This document shows positions 24,101 through 64,000 of a DNA stretch of 64,000 bases, in pieces. A program made the translations under genes and the position numbers. Every line of letters begins with the position of its first letter. Positions within the stretch are counted from its first letter, which is position 1. This DNA comes from Stramonita haemastoma (taxonomy: Eukaryota > Mollusca > Gastropoda > Neogastropoda > Muricidae). The stretch is from assembly GCA_030674155.1 (NCBI GenBank), contig CM060323.1, positions 39,941,614 to 40,005,613 of the forward strand, given 5' to 3'. The notes below the pieces were generated by a model. That model saw only the letters and a program-made list of their open reading frames with translations, did not search any database and was not told the DNA's origin.

Positions 24101-27100
24101 ACTCTAAAATGACAAATCAATGTAAATAATCATAATAATGTTAATAGAATGCATTGTTCCCAAATCAAGTAGGTTGTTTTTTGGATTTAATATGTGTTTT
24201 CATTGCTACAATCTCAGGTTTTGTGCTTTTGAAGGGTGTGGTTTCCATGTCACAACCAAACGGTTTCCATGTCACAACCGAAACATATTACTTCTATAAG
24301 GCATTAATATTAAACAGCTTCCATTCTTATGTAAAGAAAACTGTTTAGTTTAATGGATATCATTCTGTGGTTTAAGTTCAGGATAATCTGGGGGATGCTT
24401 GCTGTGGTCATTTGTACAAAAAACAAACTTTAAATCTGGGTATACAAAATGTCTTAGAGTGTCATTACAAAAAAGCAAAAACATATGCTTTGTCGATGAT
24501 TGTCATACTTCCAATTGATAGTGTTGTTTTATAGATAAAAACAAAAGCATTTGTGAGTGGGGTTTTTTTTGATATTTTGTGTGAAAAGATGTTTTAATGC
24601 TACTTTTGGTTTCCATGTCACAACCGCAACACAGCTAAAAATAGAACCTTTATGCCTCAATTACAAAAAAAATAATTAATGATTCATAATTTTTTCAACA
24701 GATTGCACTTTGCAACAGAGTACTCTAATATATGACAAGAAGGCAAAAACTTCCAAGGACATTTATTTTTCAAGGTCTATGTCACAAAAACCTCACATGT
24801 TTCTGAGAATAACCTCATTAGTAGTCAGTAAAAGAGGCTGAATAATAGGTCAACGTAAATGGATGATGTAACAAAAGTCTACAGAGGAAGATGCCTTGAT
24901 GTTTGTGTGTGCACAGGCTTTAAAATTATATATATATTTTTTATTATTTTGTGTGTGTGTTTGTGTGTGCACAGGCATTAGCATGGTGTCCCTGGCAGCC
25001 AAGCCTGTTAGCTAGTGGGGGAGGGACTGCTGATCGTCACATCCACTTTTGGAACTGCAACACGGGGACCAACCTCAGCAGTGTAGACACTAAATCACAG
25101 GTGATTATAGGGTGGGGTTTTTTCAGTGGTGTGAAACTGGCTGATTGTTTTTTTTGTTTATATGCAGTGTGGATTTCTGTTTTGGTATTTCCAATAGGTT
25201 ATTCGTTCTATTATTGATGAATGTATACCAATACCAGTTTTTTTTCCCCATTGTGTAACACTAGGAATGTTGTGAGGTAGGGTGAGGGAATGGTTTAGGA
25301 TTTGTTTATTTTGGTATTTGTTATTGTTGTATTGGTTTATATTGTTTTTGTGTGTGTACGTTCTATCTTAAAATATGTTTAATTATACAACTGAATGAAA
25401 GGCGGTTGTTGTTTTTTATCTTAACCCTCTTCCATTCGCTTTTCTGACCAAGAAACTCCTCCTAGTATTCGGAAAATTTCAATCTTTTTCTAGTAAAACA
25501 CAGTTCCTTAGTAATATACACCACCATATAAAAACTACTGATAGTAGAGTCTTGAAATTTGACAGGAATGTTCATAAGTTGTCATAGTTTACTTTGCATC
25601 AAAATTTGACAGTCCTGCTTATATATGTCGTGTTGCTGTCCCCCTTTTTGTCACCAAATCAAGTGAACATGCTGTTAGTAAAATAATATGCTCTAACATG
25701 CACATCATGCACTAGTATGAGTCAAAATTTTTAAAAAAAATAGTGTCCTACCTACAGGCCCTCTGTAGGATTCCACGTCAGAGTAATCGATTGAATAATA
25801 CACATCACATGAAGATTGTCACCAAGTCCATTGTCTGGGATTGTACAGTTTTTCTACATACTAAAGAGAAATAAAAAATAAGCAAACACGGTACATTATT
25901 TATTCACGGGATGGATTGCGTCGTGCCTTGAACTGGGCTTTGATGTCATTGAGAAAGGGCCTGATCTTGTAGAGAGGGTCGTACTGGGGGCTGTCACGTC
26001 CAGGTGTGTCACTTGTGTCTCTCAAATGAAAATATTGATTCAGCTTCAAAAATCTTGTTTTGGGCATGACAGTACTGATCCATGAGTGAGAAAACTTGGG
26101 GTCAGTGGACCAGTACATATGTATTCTGGGCAGACGATTGATTCCCATCATTATCAGTATAGACAGGTAAGCCCTGATCTCCTCAGGTGTTGTGTCTGTC
26201 CACAAAGGATCAGAAGCCACACCTCTAGCAGCGATCTTTTGTTTAGCATACTTATTTGTCTCATCTGCCGCACTACGAAAAAAAGTTGGGGAAACAAACA
26301 GAAAAAAATAATCCAGGGGCTTGGCACTGAGCGGTAGTGTGTGTACAGGGCCTGCAGGCAACTGAAAATCTTTCACTGCCAGCGCTGTGTGCGCCGCGCG
26401 CCACGTCGTCTGCAAATTTAGTAGTGGAATGTTGTCTTCAGGGTCACTTTCTACTGCATAATCCTCATCTATTTCATCCCTTCCTTCTTCAGTTTCAATT
26501 TCAACATCAGATTCTCTATTCTGTTTGTCTTTTCAATCTCCTCAACTTCAACGCATAATTTTCGTCAATTTCATCTTCTGGAAAATCTTCCCACATTTCA
26601 TCTTCGTGCCTTGCCGCCATTCTTAACTATGAGAAAATGTGTGGAATGAAAGTGAGAGACGCTGACTAATTTCTTGAGAATGGAAGGATGTGTTGTGCCA
26701 AAAATAGTACTGAAAAGCCATTGGGCTATCCTTACATAGTCGGGAAAAGTCACTCATGGTGTGTGTGAATTGTTCATGCTCACAGCGTGATGGAAAATAC
26801 CCACTGGCCGCGAGCGATTCTCGGCATGCTGCGGCACGATAAAATAAATGGGGCCTTTTCCGTAAAGCCCGCTGCGGCATTAGAAAATGGGAGAGGGTTA
26901 AAAAACACACTGTTTTCAGAAATTTACTTAGTGTGTGTGTATATTTTGTCATCTTCTGTCTGCAGGTAGCATAATGAAAGGAGTTCAGTGTTTCCTGGCT
27001 TAGATTTTTTTACATATCAAATCACATACATGGGCTGGTTATTGATATCTACAACAAAAAAAAAGAAAATGACTGACCTACTGCAAACATTTCAGCAAAC

Positions 27101-28727
27101 TGAAATATAAAGTTACAAGAATATGATTTTTCAATTATTTGAATTACTGACAATTTTGTAGTTAGCTCTCAGCAACCACCTTCAAAGACTACAGTCATCT
27201 GCTCAGTGGGGTTTGTTTGGGAATTTTTTGGTTCTTCTAAGTATTAGCAGCAAATATTTGTATTCAGGCAATTTTCCTCCTGTGTGTAGGTGAGTCACTG
27301 TCATTATGGTCCTGTTTTCATTGGTACAATGTTCTTCTTCAGGTGTGTGCACTGCTATGGTCCAGTGAGTATCGAGAGCTGATCTCCAGTCACGGTTTTG
27401 CTCAGAACCAGCTGGTCATCTGGAAGTACCCGGCCATGAGCCGAGTGGCTGAACTCACGGGTAGGTGTGCTTGTGGTCTTGTTCACAGAGTTTATAAAGC
27501 AGCAACTTGCGTTTCATATGCACCTCATTTGGAAAGAATTTTGAAACCTGAAAAGGCAGAGGAGGGGGTCTGAGGGATTCTTTCACTTTTATGGTATGGC
27601 ATTACCAGAGATGTTCAACTTTACATCAAGCAGCAGCTTTTTTTTTTATATGGGCATTTTCTCAAAAACAGCAGGCATTAACATCAGTACAAGTACTGTG
27701 TAGTAAGGCTTGTTCTGACAAAATGAGGAGTATGACTATTGATATGTATTTTTTTTTTAAATTGAAGTTGAAATTTTTGGATTGAATACTCCCAGTTTTA
27801 CATTTTAGTTCTATTTGTTGAAAATGCTGTCATGGCTGATCTGATTCAGCCACTGACAGGTTCCAATTTACTTTGGGGGGGGGGGGGGGGCTTAGCAGAA
27901 TAGAAGCAGGATAGAACAAAAAATCTGAAGTTGGCAAATTTTTCGAATTTGTTTTATTTCACATAAGTGTTGAAGTGAAACATGCACCTATCATCTTCCC
28001 TTTTTCTGTCTCTTTATGCCCTTTTCTTTCTCAGTCTTGGGGTGTCTTTCAGAGGTTTTTATGGAGTTGTTTTTGTTTGTTTATATAATAATTCTTGACA
28101 TTTTAAACAAAAAAACCACATTCACAGTGAAGATATAGTAGACTACTTATGGTGTGTCTAGCTGCCTACAAAGAAAGAAATACCGACATCCAGAAGTTGG
28201 ACTGGTATGTCACACCAGTCACTGAGAAAGGCAACAGCAGGCACACCCAACACTTCAGAGAAAAAAAACACTTTTGACTGAAATATTTTCCAGTCTGCAT
28301 TTTGTGTATGTTCACTTTATTCCTTTAGCCTTCCCCCTATGGGTAACCCGTTATAGGTAATAACCATCAACTAACCCTTCCCTCCATACACCCACTCTGG
28401 GTTACAGAAGCATACAAATGCACACAGCGCGCATGTATTGGGAAAGAGGGGTTCTTTCCCTGAACATAGGGATAGTGTTAACAGTTATGGTAAGGTGAAA
28501 CTGTATTTTTTAATCTTCAGATTCCCATTTGGTTGGTTTGTTGCAGGTCACACAGCTCGAGTTCTGCACATGGCCATGTCACCTGATGGAGAAACAGTGG
28601 TGTCAGCTGCAGCGACGAGACTCTTCGCCTGTGGAAGTGTTTTGCAGTGGACAAAGAGAAGAAAAAGACAAAGACAAAACCAACCGGCAAAGAACCTGGG
28701 TCTTCACTAAGGACCATGATCAGATGA
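18142..28727 (+). CDS. CDC20: CDC20 / Fizzy, APC/C co-activator
   Basis: CDC20 recruits substrates to the anaphase-promoting complex and is the target of the spindle checkpoint. Nine coding exons: 18142-18388, 19072-19320, 19986-20114, 20672-20868, 21529-21623, 21939-22170, 24975-25100, 27343-27460 and 28547-28727; a non-coding exon probably ends at 16885. The lengths sum to 1574, and with one missing base in the last exon give 525 codons, close to vertebrate CDC20. Visible motifs are a C-box (DRFIPNR), a Mad2-interacting motif (RVLYSTTK), seven-bladed WD40 sequence including [39 protein letters not shown] and [14 protein letters not shown], and a C-terminal Ile-Arg that docks on APC/C. I did not see a KEN box. 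The ATG is the first base after the acceptor. A one-base deletion near 28613 breaks the last blade as sequenced. Upstream CCAAT boxes fit cell-cycle control. Confidence 0.95.
22891..24814. mobile_element. TIR-bounded element of unknown class in CDC20 intron
   Basis: The ends carry an inverted repeat of about 22-25 bases (core ATTCTCAGAAACATGTGAGG at the left, its complement at the right). A direct TCATT lies on both sides (22886-22890 and 24815-24819), as expected of a target-site duplication. There is no transposase. Inside are three tandem units of roughly 184-210 bases (about 23720-24280), each ending in one to three copies of a GGTTTCCATGTCACAACC motif; further copies occur near 23480, 23660 and 24609. 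Confidence 0.65.
23720..24285. repeat. About 184-210 bp tandem repeat with TGTCACAACC motif
   Basis: Three units begin near GAATGCATTGTT (23753, 23937, 24147) and end in TTCCATGTCACAACC repeats. Unit length grows by whole copies of the short motif. It lies inside the TIR-bounded element at 22891-24814. Confidence 0.7.
25421..26901 (-). mobile_element. piggyBac-derived element with TTAA ends
   Basis: TTAA at 25421-25424 and 26898-26901 flanks inverted termini (CCCTCTTCCATT at the left, the complement of CCCTCTCCCATT at the right, 11 of 12 matching). It inserts in the CDC20 intron between the 24975-25100 and 27343-27460 exons and carries a transposase remnant on the minus strand. TTAA target sites and CCCT-type ends are characteristic of piggyBac. 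Confidence 0.8.
25900..26620 (-). pseudogene. piggyBac transposase N-terminal fragment
   Basis: A minus-strand frame of about 210 codons has an acidic N-terminus (possible ATG at 26620, with at least one frame break near 26520), then the DDE_Tnp_1_7-type N-terminal region: [41 protein letters not shown] and [13 protein letters not shown]. It stops at 25900 just before the position where the first catalytic Asp of the family is expected, so it cannot encode an active enzyme. It is the internal remnant of the TTAA-bounded element around it. Confidence 0.75.
28608..28618 (+). other. One-base frameshift in last CDC20 exon
   Basis: The family sequence [14 protein letters not shown] is read as SAAA in one frame and [10 protein letters not shown] in the next. 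Adding one base, for example a second C before GAC, restores the frame through to the terminal Ile-Arg and TGA at 28725-28727. Confidence 0.85.
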
Positions 28728-29793
28728 GAGTTGATCGGGTAGATCTGACATGGTGCAATACATGTTCAGCTGATTATTGGTGCCGATGGAACATTTTCGA
28801 GGTGTTGGGTGGGATGTTGGAAGGATATGGTGCATTTATTTGTCACAAGTGATTCATGTTGATTGAAAGAGACTTGGGGGGTAGGGGAGGGGGGGTGGGA
28901 TGTGACCAAAAAAATTGCAGAAATTTTGATTACATAGTGTGATGATCCCATTGTTTTTGTGTGTGTGTTTTTTTTTTGTTTTGTTTTTTTTTTATAAATA
29001 GAAATTTGATGATTTTCAGGCCCAGAGTTTTTAGTCCAGTTTATAAAACATGCAAGTTGTTGCAACACGTGAAATGGTATCACAATTTTTTTTCTCTCAG
29101 GATTCCCAAATGTTGTGATGTGTTCAAAAACAAATGTATATTGGATTTCTTTGTGTAATTACATATGTATATATATACCTTGGAAAAAACCTGCTCATTA
29201 TGTATGTGTTTGCACAAAGAGTAGCCAAGGGTTCTTATATATATACATGCTGATAAAATATCAGGCATTATAAGACTTTTAAGCTTGTGTGAGCTTTTGT
29301 TTTATGGTCAGGTCTATGAAATGTATCGCAGACTAATGCTTGAAGTAAGTTATACATTTGAACATGCCTGTTCTAGCACACTTTGTGAAAGTGTGCTATG
29401 AGAAAAAAATGGTTAATTTGACCCGGTTTTCAGTGCAGACCAAATGAAACAAGGCAAAGCTCAATGATACAGTTTCTTTGATGTAGAGTGGAAAAGGCAC
29501 AACTTGTTTTGGTTCACTAGTGGCCACTAAAGCTCAGAAGTGCCAGCAGCAGATATATTTTTAGTTTTTTAAATGCTCCTATTGAAGAAGAAAAAAGGAA
29601 GGGACAGAAATGTCGTTTACTGTCAAATTTGCTGATTCATGAAAATTTGGTTTGTCTTGCATTCAAGGTAAAATATGAAATGGAGGAAGCTTTCACAGTA
29701 CACACTCCCAGGTGTTTTTACATATGAGCATTTGTGTGCTTAATGAAAATCAAGCATAGTTTTGACTTTTCTGTGCTGGCTTGTAATCTTATA

Positions 29794-30078
29794 GCCGCCG
29801 CTGTGGCCTAGTGGTTAGGGCGTTGTACTCGTAATCTAAAGGTTGCGGGTTCGATCCCAGCTATTCCGCTATGGCGTTGTGCCCTTGGAAAAGGCACTTT
29901 ACGGCTATTTTCTCACCCCACCCAGGTGTAAAAGGGGTACCAACCTTGTGTTGGGGGTTAATCCTGCGATAGACTGGCGTCCTATCCAGGGGGGAGTCTA
30001 TGACTCTCAGTCGCTTAACGCCACAGAAACCGGGATAAGCACCGGCCTGATGAGCCTTATGGCTCGGGACAGACTTAA
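29794..30078 (+). repeat. SINE-A copy 1, tRNA-derived, with TSD
   Basis: Full-length copy with A-box-like GGCCTAGTGGTTAGGGCG and B box GGTTCGATCCC, then a non-tRNA body ending in a GAGCC/GGCTC hairpin and a short TTAACTT tail. A perfect 14-base target-site duplication (CTTGTAATCTTATA) flanks it at 29780-29793 and 30079-30092. Confidence 0.9.
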
Positions 30079-32514
30079 CTTGTAATCTTATATTGTAAAC
30101 AGAAACGATAGAATTTGTTGTCTTATTTGTTGAGCAGTAGCCAACAGTTCAAAAAAATTTATATCTTGGCACAATCTTTCATGAAAATGCTTGCACATTT
30201 ACTTGCCACTGATAAGAAAAATTATACATTGTTTTTATCTGTTTTTGCCTCTGCTTTTCTGTGTGTGTGTGTCTTAAATGGGGGAAAAGAAGAGAGAGCA
30301 AAAAGTTGTATCCTCAGCCATTGTCGTCAGGTTGTGAAGACTTGACAATAACTGCTGCTGGATCATTGTGTGTAAATTAAAAAAAACATAAACTGTTTCA
30401 TATATACTGACCTAGAATCATCATTGGAACAGTATGATAGGATGTTGCCTCTGATTTTAGGACAAATCTTTTACCCATACGACTCCTATTTGTGGCTTGC
30501 ATTGAGCCTTTTAGGAAGCATCAGCTTGCCTGTTCATTTGATCACTTGGAACAGCTGTATTAATGCAGTGAGGAATGCATACACAGAAAGTTTGGCGAAG
30601 AAACTACCTTAGCAGTAAGAACTAAAACACTTTTCATTACAGGTGCTGCTGACTAATATACAAAGATGTATACGTTTGTTAGAAGTATTTAAAATTGTCA
30701 AATATTAAGATGGATCACTTTTTTTAAGCGATATTTTAAAGCAAAGGAATACTGTTGTCTATTGATTAAGTCATATTTTAAGGGTTAGTCTATATTTTGA
30801 TATTTTAGGTTTTATATAGGTTTGATAATGATCTGCAGTCTGAGATGTATATTACAATTGTCTTTCTTGTGTTTCATGATATATTTGGTATATGTATTTG
30901 TACATATTGTTCATGTTTTGAAAGAACCTTGTCATAAAGTTCCGCATAAATTGATTTCATTGCTTGACAAAAGAAATGTTTTCCAGAATAAAAATGCATG
31001 GAAAGCTCTGACCATGTATTGATTTGTTGATGGGTTGGATGGTATAGATTGTTGCTTGGATTCAGGCATCTTTTCATACGACAGGTAAATAAACATGTCA
31101 TGTCATACAAACATGCACAGACTTTGAACACACAGCTTTGCTTCTTATAACAAAATGGATCTACACATCCATTGATCCATGGCCACTGACAGTATGCACT
31201 TCTTTTTTTTTTTACAAACATATAATAGTTTGAAGCTACATAGCAGACCTGTGTACCTTCCATATTTGTTCAAAAAAAAGTTGGAAAATATGAAAATGGG
31301 ATTTCATTCATCAAAATCCAGTTTTTGTCAACAGAAATCTGAAAATCTGCACCCTTAAATAACCTCACATTGTGTTTGGTTGTCTGTATCTTTGACACCA
31401 AAGGAATAAGAGACCTCTGCTGCCCTAAAATATGGCACAGGGAGAACACACGATGTGTTGCAGCTTTATCTTCTGCTTTCCTTCCCTAAGCAAATTACAC
31501 TGTTCTTGGCACAGAATGAGAGTGTTGTCCATTTCACAAGGTCTGTGTATGCCGGACAGGTCTTGCTCTCTCTTACTGACTGAAACACGAAAACCTGGCA
31601 CAGAGGCAAGAGTCTCATCATTAGCATGTAATGAGGAAACCAAAGCGCTTTTGTTTGTTTACCATTCCTTTTTAGGATTAGGTCTTCATCTGTGACATTT
31701 TTATCCTTTTCCCCTGTTCACTGACTTTGCTCTCAAGGCACTACCTGCATGAAAGTTGAAAAACAAAACAAAAAGAAATTAATTTAGAACAAAACTAAAA
31801 CACCTCAAAAAGTGTTCAGTATAGTCTGATATGTATTTCAGTACATTTGCTTTGTACTGAAAGTTCAAGTGCAGATATAAGCCAGCTTGACTTAATACAG
31901 ACCTGGGATAGATTATACAGATGACTATGATGAAACGAATTCTGGTGGAAGTTTCGAATAGGGAGTATGGTTAAATAAAGTAAAAGATGACCGGTCGACT
32001 AGGCTAGTAAAGCAATAACTGTTCAAATAATTGAGTCACTGTACTCTGTAACACAGGAGTTGCTCTAACATGAATACTTATCTTTTCTGAGGTGGCCATT
32101 TTTTAACACTGGGGTCTACTAATATCTTTTGTGACACTTTCTACAGATCTACAGCAAGGCAGCTTGGCTTTTTATAAATGCACATAGATTTCAGCTGCTG
32201 CGTCATATGCATCTTCTCAGATAAAGTCCTCTCACATCACTGATCTCAGTTCTTAGATACATGCACAGATACAGATACAGTCTAAAGGCTTCTTGTCACT
32301 GGCAAGCTGCCTTGATGACTTACAAGTTATTCTTAGAGAAGAGTCTGCGATAATTGAGAATGTTCTGACTCAGGCTTTAATTAAGCAGCCTGTTTTTAAT
32401 CCCTTACTAATGACAGTACGTAGTTAAATACCTTCAGGCAAGCTGCTGGGTCTGGTGGTATTCCCTGTCATCTTTAGTAAGCCATCATAAAAAACTTTAA
32501 AAACTTGCCACAAT

Positions 32515-32740
<226 letters not shown>

Positions 32741-32759
32741 CCTGGCTTCAACATTCTCT

Positions 32760-33500
32760 CTGAGTTGGATGGATATCAGAAATATGGAGACAAGCTTGTC
32801 CAACCCATGCAGAATGTTCTACCCTGCCTATGACAGCAGGTAGGTTAATACAGATAATACAGGAACAGATAGTGAGAGAAACCTATGTTGAACATCTAGG
32901 AAGACTGCATGCTAAGCAACCCACTGATATGCTCATCCTCATTGTTGAGGACTTGACTAGGGGATCAAAATTGCTCTATATACATTCAGATGGATTCTCA
33001 AAAGCTTTTAACAAAGTTCACATTGCTGATTCTTGAACAAATGCAGCATAAACTGTGTGAGGGAGTATAATTTTTCTCAAATACACGAACACTTTTATGA
33101 TGCAGAGAGCAGTCAAAAGAGGTCTGGTCAATAAGACCAAGCTTCAACTTTCACATGAGGGGCAAATCACCTTTTTGTCTCAATGGCCTGTGCAAGGGCC
33201 TTCTTCTCTGTGAACTGTATAATGAACTCTTAGAGATGACCCACTTGAGAGTAATACTGCTGATGATATCACCCATTACTAGGTTATCTTTATCCTAAAG
33301 ATAATGGGGAATGTGAAAAAGACTTGGAAAAACTGGAAGGGTGGGGGGTGGAATATGAATTTCAATATAATCAAATACCATGTCTTCAAAATTCCAACTA
33401 AAACCACATTTCTCTCCTTTACTTTTTACTGCATAGCGGTAACCTGGGGCAAACTTCATCAGCTATGTACCCTGATATCAAGATGACAGACAATCTCAGC
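32760..33500 (+). pseudogene. Degenerate non-LTR reverse transcriptase
   Basis: Broken frames show LILIVEDLTRG and GFSKAFNKVH (matching the D-FSKAFD-V-H motif), TADDITHY near 33250 (the ADD catalytic motif) and a KTWKNWK...W segment resembling the DL-KLE-W block of CR1/Jockey-type elements. Stops and frame changes are frequent, so it is an old relic. The clade cannot be told from this. Confidence 0.6.
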
Positions 33501-34660
33501 TTTTCTTTTCTTTCTTTCTTTTTTTTTTTTAATATCGAGGATAATGGAATAAGCACTCTTGTGCTTTTACATCCAGTCCCCGTGTGAATGCAGTTTTGTA
33601 AATGTCATCTGTTTCCAGCAGCACACGATGGCCTACTCTTACGAAAAGCAGAACAGGATTTAATGGATGGATTAGGTAATCCAGTCTATCACAGCCAGGG
33701 TCATGAGATCCAACACAATCATTTTTAGCAGAACCCAGAGAGGTTGCCCAGCTGCAGTTCAGGCACGTTAATATAAAGAGTCAGACCCATATGAAACACA
33801 TGGAAATAGGCAGGATTAAGAGCCTGATCAAAGTCATGGCTGAAATGGTCAACATCACCCTACCACAGTTCCTTCAGCTTGTATAGGATCCCACATGGGA
33901 TGAAAAACACTAATCCTAGGTCATGTTATGTTCCCTTTTTCTTATATGTTGCTTCTATCTACATGTGTAACAGCATTCTCCTCCCCCCCCCCCCCCCCCC
34001 CCCCTGCAGCATCTTCGGTGACTTTATCCCAGCAGTTTTCATACCTGCCTTATAGTATACAGATAGGCAAGTGGCTGGTTTATTAACACACAAGAAACCA
34101 AATGTGAATCTTACTTTTATTCAGCATTAAGAAAGTATTCAGCAAAATCTTTCCACATCAAAACGGATATGGGGTAATTGTCTTTAACCTTTCCCTTGCG
34201 ATTGTTATTCAAGTATCAACCAGTCACAAAACAATGGGGTTCATATATTTAAAAAGAAAAAAGTGAACAGGTAAAAACAAATCAAAAGAAGGTAATCTGC
34301 AGGGCGCCAGACAGTTTGGAATGTGTCTAAAAAAAAAAACCACACACACACACACACACACACAACACACACCACACACACACACACACACACTTAATTA
34401 CATGATGAATTAATATATTCGGGGCAGGATTTAGCCTAGTGGTTAGAGTGCAGAGAGCTCTCTTGATCTGATGGCCCAATTTCTAGGTACCACCAGAGAC
34501 TGCTTATTCCATTACCCTCGATATAAAAGAATAAATAAATGAATGACTGTAAGCTACGCTCTACAGTCTCTGGTACCACTGAGACACCGCGAAGCTACAA
34601 TTAGTAAATTTGGATTGTTTCCCCTGAAATTTCACAGCGCGCTGGAGACCGTAAACAATC

Positions 34661-64000
<29,340 letters not shown>

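Noticed and set aside
29794..29870. tRNA gene with A and B boxes.
   Set aside because: The same head is followed by the same 200-base body in seven places with target-site duplications, so it is a SINE; the cloverleaf is also not complete.
30040..30078. Hammerhead ribozyme in SINE-A, from CTGATGAG and a stable stem II-like hairpin.
   Set aside because: The invariant GAAA is GGGA, and no stem I or III with a cleavage site could be placed.

Overview
This is a eukaryotic, animal, intron-rich window that most likely comes from a mollusc, probably a gastropod. The lineage call rests on a selenoprotein P gene whose last exon has 31 in-frame UGA codons, a layout established for molluscan SelP. Repeat content (several tRNA-derived SINE families, long TG/CA and GA/CT tracts) fits but is not diagnostic. 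No CRISPR array, rRNA or genuine tRNA gene was seen.

Layout, left to right. (1) 1805-5053, plus: selenoprotein P, with a signal peptide, a thioredoxin-like domain carrying CPFC where vertebrates have UxxC, a His/Arg/Cys-rich linker and a UGA-rich tail. (2) 12539-16367, minus: a secreted GPx7/8-type thiol peroxidase (Cys form) with an unusual Lys/Glu-rich C-terminal tail of about 120 residues. (3) 18142-28727, plus: CDC20/Fizzy, the APC/C co-activator, sharing a short CCAAT-box promoter interval with the divergent peroxidase gene. (4) 34661 to beyond the window end, plus: AHI1/jouberin, a ciliary transition-zone WD40 protein, 25 exons seen; the C-terminal end lies outside the window.

The genes do not form one pathway. 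SelP and the GPx are both extracytoplasmic redox/selenium-family proteins, CDC20 is a cell-cycle gene and AHI1 a cilium gene. The peroxidase and CDC20 plausibly share a bidirectional promoter.

The remainder is repeats: at least four SINE families (seven full-length copies of one, six with clear target-site duplications), a piggyBac-derived element with TTAA ends, a second small TTAA-flanked element, two TIR-bounded elements I cannot assign to a superfamily (22891-24814 and 44742-46487), a degenerate non-LTR reverse transcriptase, minisatellites and many microsatellites. Three conserved exons (one in CDC20, two in AHI1) each need one extra base to restore the family sequence, and the SelP start shows the same kind of offset. 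This points to single-base under-calls in the assembly rather than dead genes. All coordinates and exon joins were read by eye.
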